From positions 186,001-250,000 of the forward strand of contig DXVO01000023.1 in NCBI GenBank assembly GCA_019417325.1: DNA of 64,000 bases, read 5' to 3'. The notes beneath the pieces were generated by a model, which saw only the letters and a list, made by a program, of their open reading frames with translations, searched no databases and was not told where the DNA came from. A program made the translations under genes and the position numbers. Source of the DNA: Parabacteroides sp. (GTDB lineage Bacteria > Bacteroidota > Bacteroidia > Bacteroidales > Tannerellaceae). Of this stretch, positions 25,379-32,898 are shown piece by piece. Numbering within the stretch: the first letter of the stretch is position 1; every line of letters begins with the position of its first letter.

Positions 25379-26923
25379 ATGAAACGAACTTTGCTTATCG
25401 GTATTGCCATTGCTTGTATGGCTGTATCCCACTTACCGGCACAAGAGGCCGCTGTCAACAAAATCATTGAAATCGGGCAAACCGATAATCAGGTAATGGA
25501 CCATCTGGATGTATTGACAAACCGCATCGGCGGACGTGTAATCGGCTCCAACGCTTACGACAATGCAGTCGAGTGGGTAGCTTCCAAATTCAAAGAATGG
25601 GGGCTGGAAGTAGAAATACAGGAAGCCGGTACACTGCCTGTAGGCTTCAATCGGGGTCCTTGGTTCGGACGTCTTCTGGGGGACAACAGTATGCCTCTCC
25701 ATTTCGTCACCCCTTCCTATACCGCCGGAACGAAGGGCATCCAACGCGGGCATGTCCTGATGGAACCCCGCACACAGGAAGAATTCAACCGGATGAAAGG
25801 ACAACTGAAAGGTGCCTGGGTACTGGTGAACGGTACAAACGTAGGCTGGCCTATCGACCGCACAGCCAAAGGTGACTCCATCCGTGCCGCAGTGATAGCC
25901 GAAAACAAAGAAATAGCTATCAAGAACGACAAAATAGACGAAGACAATTGGGTAAACGGCAAGAATACCCCGCTCCTTCCCTACCGCGAAGATGTTCCCG
26001 CATTATTCTATAAACAAATGTGCGAAGCAGGAGTCCTGGGATTCATCCAATCCGCAAAAGTTCCCCTCCGTGCCTTATACGACAAAGCGATTATGAACGA
26101 CCCGAACTTCACGTTCGACAACCTGCCTACCGTTTGCGACATCAAGCTGGACGAAAGCCAATTCGCTACGATTAAGAAGATGGTACAGGAACGCCGCACC
26201 TTCTTCCTCGAATTCGACATCCGTAATCATTTCCGCATGGGACCGGTTAAATATCATAACGTAATCGGTAAAATCAAAGGAAGCAAATATCCGGACGAAT
26301 GTGTAATGGCAAGCGGCCACCTGGATGCTTTCGACGTTGCTACCGGTGGCGTGGACTGTGGTTCAGGCGTTACTCCGGTTATGGAAGCAGCCCGTATGAT
26401 TATGAAAGCCGGCGGAAAACCGAAACGCACCATGTTGTTCTGTGCCTTCGCCGGTGAAGAATTCGGTCTGTTAGGCTCTACCGCATATGTGAAGATAAAT
26501 GCAAAGAAACTGGATAAGATATCCAACCTGTTCAACCGCGACGGTGGGCCTACTCCTCCGGTAGGTATCCGTGTACCGAAAGCCATGTACAACGACTTCG
26601 TAAAAATATGCGCTCCTGTCACCCGCATCAACCCGGAGTACCCTTTTGAAGTGAAAGAAGTTCCGGCACGTACCAAACCGACCAAACCGGGCGGCACAGA
26701 TGCTTCCGTATTTGCCGTGGAAGGTGTTCCGACAATCGGTTTCATGGAAGATGACATCAAAGGATACAACTTCAGCTACGGCGAGATATGGCATACCGAA
26801 CGCGATACCTACAGTAAGAGTATTCCCGAATACCAGCAACATGCAGCTACCGTTATGGCCATCGTGACACTGGGTGTTGCCAACCTGGACCACCAGCTTT
26901 CACGCGAAGGTTTGTACAAGTAA
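25379..26923 (+). CDS. Secreted M28-family metallopeptidase
   Basis: A 514-residue protein beginning at the ATG at 25379 (MKRTLLIGIAIACMAVSHLPAQ), a signal peptide; an ATG nine codons upstream lies in the promoter region. A PA-like insert precedes the catalytic domain. The zinc-ligand motifs of M28 are visible in order: ASGHLDAFD (His), TGGVDCGSG (Asp), FAGEEFGLLGS (catalytic and ligand Glu), FNRDGGP (Asp) and EIWHTERD (His). It is likely an aminopeptidase or carboxypeptidase in the periplasm. It is a single-gene unit with its own promoter and terminator. Confidence 0.93.
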   Translation: MKRTLLIGIAIACMAVSHLPAQEAAVNKIIEIGQTDNQVMDHLDVLTNRIGGRVIGSNAYDNAVEWVASKFKEWGLEVEIQEAGTLPVGFNRGPWFGRLLGDNSMPLHFVTPSYTAGTKGIQRGHVLMEPRTQEEFNRMKGQLKGAWVLVNGTNVGWPIDRTAKGDSIRAAVIAENKEIAIKNDKIDEDNWVNGKNTPLLPYREDVPALFYKQMCEAGVLGFIQSAKVPLRALYDKAIMNDPNFTFDNLPTVCDIKLDESQFATIKKMVQERRTFFLEFDIRNHFRMGPVKYHNVIGKIKGSKYPDECVMASGHLDAFDVATGGVDCGSGVTPVMEAARMIMKAGGKPKRTMLFCAFAGEEFGLLGSTAYVKINAKKLDKISNLFNRDGGPTPPVGIRVPKAMYNDFVKICAPVTRINPEYPFEVKEVPARTKPTKPGGTDASVFAVEGVPTIGFMEDDIKGYNFSYGEIWHTERDTYSKSIPEYQQHAATVMAIVTLGVANLDHQLSREGLYK

Positions 26924-26983
26924 AAAAGGAGGGGCCCAATCCTTACCTTTCCTGACTTTGACACCTTTCGGATTATAAAAAAC

Positions 26984-27016
26984 CAGAGACACCTAAATAA
27001 GTGCCTCTGATTTTTT
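26984..27016 (+). terminator. Rho-independent terminator after the M28 peptidase gene
   Basis: Stem CAGAGACAC (26984-26992) with GTGCCTCTG (27001-27009), one mismatch, 8-nt loop, followed by six T. It also separates the gene from the convergent nuclease gene. Confidence 0.8.
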
Positions 27017-27055
27017 ATTATATTGGGGTATGATTGATAAGAAAAAGAATATGTC

Positions 27056-28018
27056 TTAATCTGAGAGTTTAGATATTTCTTCTGCGGACAAACCAGTGCA
27101 TTGTATGATGACATCTACCGGAATGCCTTGTCTCTTTAATTTGGCGGCTATTTGACGCTGGCTTTCGGCTTTGCCTTTCGCTTCACCCTCCGCTAATCCT
27201 TTAGCCTTACCTCTAACTTCGCCTTCTGCCAGTCCTTCTGCTTTTCCTTCTGCCAGTCCCTCCGCCAAACCGTCGGCACGACCTTCTATCCAGCCGGTTT
27301 TGATGACGCTACGCTGGTAACGGATTGCTTCCATATCGGAATAATACTGCTGCTTATCACTCGGACTTAGCTGGTCGATGCGCAGGCGTTCGCTGGCTTC
27401 CTGTAAACCGGGGGCTGTACTGTCATGTTCGATCTCACCCGTTTTAAGGAACCTTATCCATTCGTCGAGAGGCGTTTTCGCTTGTTCGTTAAAACCGTCT
27501 ACACGCAACACATAATACTCAGGGAAGATGTCACCCGCCTCGTGACGCACAAATTGCTCACGCTGCCGTACGGAAAGTTGAAGGATATCATTATAATGAA
27601 TGCCACGAAAGGTGGTATAACCATGATACACATAATCCTTACCCTGGCCTAACTCGAAATAGACGATGTTTACGGAATAGACCTTACGGATAATTCCATA
27701 TTCCTGACCTTCGTTGATATAATCGGTAACGGCTTTGGAAGCGCCATACAACATGCGGTGGAAGTAATCCAGCTCGCGGTTGTTCTGGACTTCAATGATG
27801 ATAAGCTCGCCTTTGCTGTCCTCGGCAAGCATATCCACACGATTGAATTTGTCGTCGCGGGCATCCTTATTGCCTTCGCTTTCGAGCAAACGTACAATCG
27901 TGATCTTCTCTTCAAGCAAGGTGGAGAGGAACCCTTCGAGAATAACGAAATTTGATTTGTTACGCAGAAGCCTCTTTACTGCCCAATCAAAACGAACTAA
28001 TGCAGACTTATTTTCCAT
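27056..28018 (-). CDS. Rpn-family PD-(D/E)XK nuclease/transposase-like protein
   Basis: A 320-residue protein; I start at the ATG at 28018 (MENKSALVRFDWAVKRLLRNKSNF), the family N-terminus, not eight codons earlier. The PD-(D/E)XK-like site is NRVDMLAEDSKGELIIIEVQ, with Asp and the E-x-Q pair. Near the C-terminus is a run of tetrapeptides of the type G-L-A-E / G-K-A-E (about 12 units). Rpn proteins are DNA endonucleases that promote RecA-independent recombination in E. coli; they are often multicopy in Bacteroidales. It stands alone with its own -7 element. Confidence 0.9.
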   Translation of the reverse strand: MENKSALVRFDWAVKRLLRNKSNFVILEGFLSTLLEEKITIVRLLESEGNKDARDDKFNRVDMLAEDSKGELIIIEVQNNRELDYFHRMLYGASKAVTDYINEGQEYGIIRKVYSVNIVYFELGQGKDYVYHGYTTFRGIHYNDILQLSVRQREQFVRHEAGDIFPEYYVLRVDGFNEQAKTPLDEWIRFLKTGEIEHDSTAPGLQEASERLRIDQLSPSDKQQYYSDMEAIRYQRSVIKTGWIEGRADGLAEGLAEGKAEGLAEGEVRGKAKGLAEGEAKGKAESQRQIAAKLKRQGIPVDVIIQCTGLSAEEISKLSD

Positions 28019-28049
28019 AGTTATTTTATTTAATATGAACATCTTGCTA

Positions 28050-28057
28050 CAAAGGTA
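28050..28057 (-). promoter_or_regulatory. -7 promoter element for the Rpn-like gene
   Basis: The minus strand reads TACCTTTG, 31 bp before the start at 28018, which also supports the chosen start. No -33 box is evident. Confidence 0.5.
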
Positions 28058-28141
28058 ACATTCTTTTCGGGCATCAGCGCTTTTACTTCATATTTTCCGG
28101 TTATTCCCGGATAGAAAAAGGAGTCGTCCGACCCCCTATAT

Positions 28142-28225
28142 CAAAACATATATGTTTCGTTTTCAAAGCATATATGTTTTAAACGTAAAACACCTATGTT
28201 TTGAAATCAAGGCATAGGTGTTTTG
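28142..28225. repeat. Dispersed palindromic repeat (AAAACACCTATGTTTTG family), copy 1
   Basis: Contains AAAACACCTATG (28187-28198) and its complement CATAGGTGTTTT (28213-28224), plus two CATATATGTTT units. A stretch of about 43 bp starting CAAAGCATATATG at 28164 recurs at 42827-42869 with one base changed. It lies between the divergent Rpn-like and ABC-F genes. Confidence 0.8.
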
Positions 28226-28262
28226 TTTTGACGAATATAGCTCATCCATGCCTCTTTTTTTG

Positions 28263-28270
28263 TACCTTTG
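28263..28270 (+). promoter_or_regulatory. -7 promoter element for the ABC-F gene
   Basis: TACCTTTG, 34 bp before the ATG at 28305. This supports the ATG at 28305 over an in-frame one at 28218, which lies upstream of the promoter. No -33 TTTG at the usual distance. Confidence 0.55.
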
Positions 28271-28304
28271 CGCACTCTATAGCAATTTAATAGGTATACA
28301 AGAT

Positions 28305-29918
28305 ATGATAACGGTTAACAATCTGGACGTACAGTTCGGAAAGCGCATCCTGTTCCAGGATGTAAATATGAAGTTCACACCGGGCAACTGCTACGGTATA
28401 ATCGGGGCAAACGGTGCAGGTAAATCAACATTCCTTCGCGTAATCAGCAAGCAATTGGATCCAACCCGCGGTACGGTATCCCTCGGACCGGGCGAACGCC
28501 TTTCCGTATTGAGTCAGGACCACTTCGCATTCGACGAATACACGGTAATCGACACCGTATTGATGGGGCACACCACCCTTTGGGAAGTGATGAGCGAAAA
28601 GGACGCCCTCTATGCCAAACCCGATTTCAGCGATGCCGACGGTATCCGCGTATCGGAACTGGAAGAAAAATTCGCCGAGATGGAAGGCTGGAATGCGGAA
28701 AGTGACGCGGCGGCCCTGTTGAGCGGTCTGGGTATCAGCGAAGAATTCCACTATACATTGATGAAGGATATGAGCGGTAAGCAGAAAGTACGTGTGCTTT
28801 TGGCACGCGCCCTGTTCGGACAACCGGACAACCTGCTGCTGGATGAGCCTACCAACGACCTCGACCTTGAAACCGTTATGTGGCTCGAAAACTATCTTTC
28901 CAACTTCGAACACACCGTATTGGTAGTAAGCCACGACCGTCACTTCCTCGACTCTGTTTGTACACACACGGTAGATATCGACTTCGGCAAGTTGCAGATG
29001 TTTGCCGGTAACTATAGCTTCTGGTACGAGTCCAGCCAGTTGGCACTCCGTCAGCAGCAGAACCAGAATAAGAAAGCGGAAGAAAAGAAAAAGGAACTGG
29101 AAGAGTTCATCCGCCGTTTCAGCGCCAACGTAGCGAAGTCCAAACAGACTACCAGCCGCAAGAAGATGTTGGAAAAACTGAATATCGAAGAAATCAAACC
29201 GTCTTCACGCCGCTATCCGGGTATCCTGTTCACTCCGAACCGAGAACCGGGCAACCAGATTCTGGAAGTAAAGGGGCTGACCAAGACAATCGACGGCAAG
29301 GTATTATTCCAGGACCTGAACTTCAACGTGGAAAAGAACGACAAAATCGTATTCATCAGTCGCGACCCACGTGCCATGACCGCTTTGTTCCAGATTATTA
29401 ACGAAGAAGATAAACCGGACGCCGGTACATTCCAATGGGGACAGACTATCACCACGACTTACCTGCCGCTGGATAACTCCAAATTCTTCAACTCGGATTA
29501 CAACCTGATTGACTGGTTGAGCCAGTTCTCACCGGATACGAATGAAGTATTCCTGAAAGGCTTCCTCGGCCGTATGTTGTTCTCCGGCGAAGAGCTGTTG
29601 AAGAAGGTAAATGTATTGTCGGGAGGTGAAAAGATGCGTTGTATGATTTCACGTATGATGCTGACCGATGCAAACTGTATCATTCTGGACACGCCGACCA
29701 ACCACCTGGATTTGGAATCCATCCAGGCATTCAACAATACGTTGCAGACATTCAGAGGAAACGTTCTTTTCTCCAGCCATGACCACGAGTTTATCCAGAC
29801 TGTGGCAAACCGCATCATCGAACTGACTCCGAACGGTATCATCGACCGCATGATGGAATACGACGACTACATCTCCGACCCGGCTATCGCTGAGCTGAAA
29901 GAGAAACTATATAAATAA
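28305..29918 (+). CDS. ABC-F ribosome-associated ATPase (YbiT-like) with one degenerate site
   Basis: A 537-residue soluble twin-ABC protein starting MITVNNLDVQFGKRILFQDV. NBD1 has an intact Walker A (GANGAGKST, residues 34-42) and Walker B (LLLDEPTN, 177-184) but a weak signature (MSGKQK, 156-161). The charged linker is at about 245-300. NBD2 lacks a Walker A (FISRDPRAMTALF at its place, about 350-362) and has LDTPTN (461-466), Glu to Thr, but a perfect LSGGEK signature (438-443). Thus only one of the two composite ATP sites (NBD1 Walker motifs with the NBD2 signature) is complete. ABC-F proteins bind the ribosomal E site and act in translation; this one's role is inferred from the family. 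Confidence 0.93.
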   Translation: MITVNNLDVQFGKRILFQDVNMKFTPGNCYGIIGANGAGKSTFLRVISKQLDPTRGTVSLGPGERLSVLSQDHFAFDEYTVIDTVLMGHTTLWEVMSEKDALYAKPDFSDADGIRVSELEEKFAEMEGWNAESDAAALLSGLGISEEFHYTLMKDMSGKQKVRVLLARALFGQPDNLLLDEPTNDLDLETVMWLENYLSNFEHTVLVVSHDRHFLDSVCTHTVDIDFGKLQMFAGNYSFWYESSQLALRQQQNQNKKAEEKKKELEEFIRRFSANVAKSKQTTSRKKMLEKLNIEEIKPSSRRYPGILFTPNREPGNQILEVKGLTKTIDGKVLFQDLNFNVEKNDKIVFISRDPRAMTALFQIINEEDKPDAGTFQWGQTITTTYLPLDNSKFFNSDYNLIDWLSQFSPDTNEVFLKGFLGRMLFSGEELLKKVNVLSGGEKMRCMISRMMLTDANCIILDTPTNHLDLESIQAFNNTLQTFRGNVLFSSHDHEFIQTVANRIIELTPNGIIDRMMEYDDYISDPAIAELKEKLYK

Positions 29919-30019
29919 ATACAGATAAGGATGTGTCAAATGCCGGTAATAGCTTTTTGACATATCCTCTCATACACTCTCTTATCGACCAATCCTTTCA
30001 ACCTCCAAAAGAGTATCTT

Positions 30020-31864
30020 ATGAAGAAAAGAATCATCTTCCTGCTGGCTACGTTCATTATCTGGGTGCTACTTCTCGCTATCCAGAAGCCTGTGTTTATG
30101 CTTTACAACCATGCTTTAGCGAACAGTTGTTCGCTAACTGATTACCTGCAGGTAATCGCCCATGGGGCGCTGCTGGATATGACGGTATCGGGATACCTGA
30201 CCATCGTTCCCTGGCTGCTTGCATTAGTCTCGATATGGTTGCCCGGCACTTTCTACAGGAAAGCATTGACAGGCTATTTCTGCGTGATGGCAATACAGGT
30301 TGCCGCCATCTTTGCAGTGGATGTCGCCTTGTACGGATACTGGAAATTCAGGCTCGATTCCACGCTTTTCTTCTACCTCCAATCGCCAGCCAATGCTATG
30401 GCAAGCGTCCCCGTAGGGCAATTCATCGTCCAGTTGTTGATGTTCGGTGTTTATGCTTTCGGGATGTATTGGATACTGAAACGGTTTATCGTCCCATTAT
30501 TCCCCAATACGCCTACGCGGTTCCGCCTTGTGGGAACGGTTGCTTTCATCTTATTGGGAGGATTGCAATTCGTTGCTATCCGCGGAGGGCTTAGCACAGC
30601 AACGGCAAATGTGGGGAAGGTCTATTTCAGCAAGAACCAGTTCCTGAACCATTCGGCTATCAATCCTTGTTTCAGCCTGGTGGCATCGCTCACCAAGCAA
30701 CAGAATTTCTCGGAGCAGTTCAACATCTTTCCCGAAGAAGAACGGAAAGAGCTGTACGACGGATTATTAGGCAAGGTCGTACCCATGCAACCGACCGACA
30801 GTAGCCGGGTCAAACTGCTGAATACCGACCGTCCGAATCTATTGATTATCATTCTGGAGAGTTTCTCCGGCAATGTGGTAGGAGCCGTAGGAGGCGACAG
30901 TACCGTAACGCCCCAACTGAACCGCCTGTCAAAAGAAGGCATCCTGTTCACCAATATGTATGCCAACTCCTTCCGCACCGACCGGGGTACGGTAGCCATA
31001 CTGAACGGTTATCTGGCACAGCCCACCACATCCATCATGAAGTATCCGGCAAAAAGCCAGACCCTGCCATCCATTGCCAAAAGCCTTGGCGAAGTGGGGT
31101 ATACGGCCGATATGCTATATGGGGGAGATATTAACTTCACCAATATGCAAAGCTATTTCTACAGCTCGGGATACAGCAAGATTACCGCCGACACCGATTT
31201 CCCGGTAGCCGACCGCCTCTCCAAATGGGGAGTACACGACAACCTGACTTTCAACCACCTGTACGAAGACATCAAAGGACGTCCCGGCGATACACCCTGG
31301 TTCAGTACCTTCCTTACACTCAGCAGCCACGAGCCGTTTGATGTACCCTTCCACCATTTAGACGAATTATACCCCAACTCGGTAGCCTTTACCGACAGTT
31401 GCATCGGCAGCTTTATCGACAAGATGAAAGAATTGCCCGTATGGAAGAATACGCTGGTGATATTGCTTGCCGACCACGGCTACCCGTATCCGGAAAACAT
31501 TCAGGAGTTCGGCAAACTACGGTTCCATATCCCGATGCTTTGGTTGGGAGGAGCAATAAAAGAACCGGTCGCAGTAGACACCTATGCCAACCAGACCGAC
31601 CTTGCCGCCACCCTGCTCAGCCAGATGGAATTGCCGCATAAGGACTTTATATTCAGCAAAGACCTGTTCGACTCCAATTATCCGCAATTCGCGTTCTATA
31701 CCTTTACCAACGGCTTCGGCTTCATCGACAGCACTGGCGTCTCCGTATTCGACAACGAATCCGACCGCCCGCTCATCGAAGAACCGGAATCCGGAAGCGA
31801 ACTACGTCTTCGTAAAGGGAAAGCGCTTCTACAGACGCTTTATGACGACCTGGGAAACAGGTGA
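30020..31864 (+). CDS. LtaS-like membrane sulfatase-fold phosphotransferase
   Basis: A 614-residue protein; I start at the ATG at 30020 (MKKRIIFLLATFIIWVLLL), the first membrane helix. Five helices fill residues 1-210, then a periplasmic sulfatase-fold domain. Motifs are NLLIIILESFSGN (metal Glu), NSFRTDRGTVAIL (nucleophile Thr region), WFSTFLTLSSHEPFD and LVILLADHGYP (metal Asp-His). In Gram-positives the family makes lipoteichoic acid; in Gram-negatives relatives add phosphoethanolamine or phosphoglycerol to envelope glycans or lipids. The substrate here is unknown. It follows the ABC-F gene by about 100 bp. Confidence 0.9.
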   Translation: MKKRIIFLLATFIIWVLLLAIQKPVFMLYNHALANSCSLTDYLQVIAHGALLDMTVSGYLTIVPWLLALVSIWLPGTFYRKALTGYFCVMAIQVAAIFAVDVALYGYWKFRLDSTLFFYLQSPANAMASVPVGQFIVQLLMFGVYAFGMYWILKRFIVPLFPNTPTRFRLVGTVAFILLGGLQFVAIRGGLSTATANVGKVYFSKNQFLNHSAINPCFSLVASLTKQQNFSEQFNIFPEEERKELYDGLLGKVVPMQPTDSSRVKLLNTDRPNLLIIILESFSGNVVGAVGGDSTVTPQLNRLSKEGILFTNMYANSFRTDRGTVAILNGYLAQPTTSIMKYPAKSQTLPSIAKSLGEVGYTADMLYGGDINFTNMQSYFYSSGYSKITADTDFPVADRLSKWGVHDNLTFNHLYEDIKGRPGDTPWFSTFLTLSSHEPFDVPFHHLDELYPNSVAFTDSCIGSFIDKMKELPVWKNTLVILLADHGYPYPENIQEFGKLRFHIPMLWLGGAIKEPVAVDTYANQTDLAATLLSQMELPHKDFIFSKDLFDSNYPQFAFYTFTNGFGFIDSTGVSVFDNESDRPLIEEPESGSELRLRKGKALLQTLYDDLGNR

Positions 31865-31987
31865 CAGTTGACAGTTGACAAGTGACAGTTGACAGTTAGG
31901 CTTCGCGCCCGATATACAAATCGGCTGAAAGCCGACAATAACTGTCAACTGTCAATTGTTATCTGTCAATTGTTATCTGTCAATTGT
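31862..31987. repeat. Dispersed palindromic repeat (GACAGTTGACA family), copy 2
   Basis: The left arm has repeated TGACAGTTGACAGTTGACA units and the right arm has AACTGTCAACTGTCAATTG units. Between them lie GTTAGGCTTCGCGCCCG (31895-31911, the reverse complement of part of copy 1) and a hairpin TCGGCT-gaa-AGCCGA (31921-31935). The element overlaps the last codons of the sulfatase gene and the C-terminal codons of the YwqK-like gene, so it can sit within gene ends. Confidence 0.8.
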
Positions 31988-32448
31988 TCTTCGCTCACTA
32001 GTTCTCCTTCGTCATTCCACGAGCGCCAGATGCCGCTCTTCTTGCCGTGGGTGTAGAACATTTCGTAGACGAGAATGCCTTTATCGTTCCAGATACGCCA
32101 GGGGCCGTCTTTCAATCCGTCTTTATACGAAGCGATGGCTATCAGGTTGCCCGCTTCATTATAGGTACGCCATTCCCCGTGGAACTGTCCCTGGTAATAG
32201 GCACGTACTTCGGCGATTTTCCCGTCGGGGTAATAAACCACATACGTACCTTCGGGCCTGCCGTCTTTCAGGAAAAGCTCCATCTTCAACATGCCATCGT
32301 CATAAAATTCGGTATACCGGCCGGTGTAGAGTTGCGTTAACGTTTCGTCCGTATAATAGTGTCCCTCATTCAGAACAAGGTCTTGAGCCAGACTGGTTGT
32401 TATCGACAGGGCTGAGAACAGAACCACAGGTAATGCTTTCTTTATCAT
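31966..32448 (-). CDS. Secreted MORN-like repeat protein (YwqK family)
   Basis: A 160-residue protein with a signal peptide (ends near SLAQ). The rest is built from about five repeats of the pattern G-x-W-x-x-Y/W-N/D-x-x-G (for example FHGEWRTYNEAGNL, KDGPWRIWNDKGIL, KSGIWRSWNDEGEL), the YwqK/MORN-2 type. In databases such proteins are often labelled antitoxin, for which there is no support here. The last four residues come from a dispersed repeat element. The function is unknown. Confidence 0.88.
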   Translation of the reverse strand: MIKKALPVVLFSALSITTSLAQDLVLNEGHYYTDETLTQLYTGRYTEFYDDGMLKMELFLKDGRPEGTYVVYYPDGKIAEVRAYYQGQFHGEWRTYNEAGNLIAIASYKDGLKDGPWRIWNDKGILVYEMFYTHGKKSGIWRSWNDEGELVSEEQLTDNN

Positions 32449-32477
32449 ATGTTCTTTGCTTGTTAATTAATCCGATG

Positions 32478-32485
32478 CAAAAATA
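32478..32485 (-). promoter_or_regulatory. -7 promoter element for the YwqK-like gene
   Basis: The minus strand reads TATTTTTG, 29 bp before the start codon at 32448. No clear -33 box. Confidence 0.45.
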
Positions 32486-32543
32486 GAAGGGGAATGTTTC
32501 AGTAAAGTGTTGAATCTGTGACATTCCCGTTTCACTCCCCATC

Positions 32544-32782
32544 GCCCGTATCACACGGTACACCCGCCCCGCCATTCCATGCCTGATACGGGCGGCAGAG
32601 GCTATCTACCCTTACCGTCTCATGCTATACCTCTTCAGGTTGAGGCATAATACCTCACCGGGATGAGGTTATATACATCATCAGGATGAGGCAAAGCACC
32701 TCACCGGGGTGAGGCATAGTATGAGACGGTAGGGATAGGCGCCCTCTGCCGGAGGGCATGCAGTGCATACTCCGAAGGGAGT
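32544..32782. repeat. Large multi-hairpin palindromic intergenic element
   Basis: No gene is visible here. GCCCGTATCA (32544-32553) pairs with TGATACGGGC (32584-32593). A longer imperfect palindrome pairs about 32591-32632 with 32710-32752 (shared core ACCGTCTCAT). Inside are several copies of CCTCACCGGGATGAGG type, and at the end GCCCTC-GAGGGC and TACTCC-gaag-GGAGTA hairpins. The whole could fold on itself as DNA or RNA. It ends just before the TonB receptor promoter region. Confidence 0.75.
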
Positions 32783-32800
32783 AGGCCGATATTACACAAC

Positions 32801-32869
32801 TGTAATCAACTTGTAAGCATATCGTTCTTTTACTGTCATAAAAACGCAATACCCTCTCCCCTATCTTTG
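32801..32869 (+). promoter_or_regulatory. Pho-box-like repeats and -7 box of the TonB receptor gene
   Basis: Seven-base units TGTAATC (32801), TGTAAGC (32812), TGTCATA (32834) and CGCAATA (32845) lie on an 11-bp period. The last pair, separated by AAAA, resembles a PhoB-type box, and 10 bp after it comes TATCTTTG (32862-32869), a -7 element. This is the spacing expected for an OmpR/PhoB-class activator. Control by phosphate is an inference. Confidence 0.5.
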
Positions 32870-32898
32870 CGGCAAATTATATAAAGAAAACGAACAAT

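Noticed and set aside
31966..32448. Antitoxin role of the YwqK-like protein
   Set aside because: It has a signal peptide and no toxin partner; the database label is not supported by the context.
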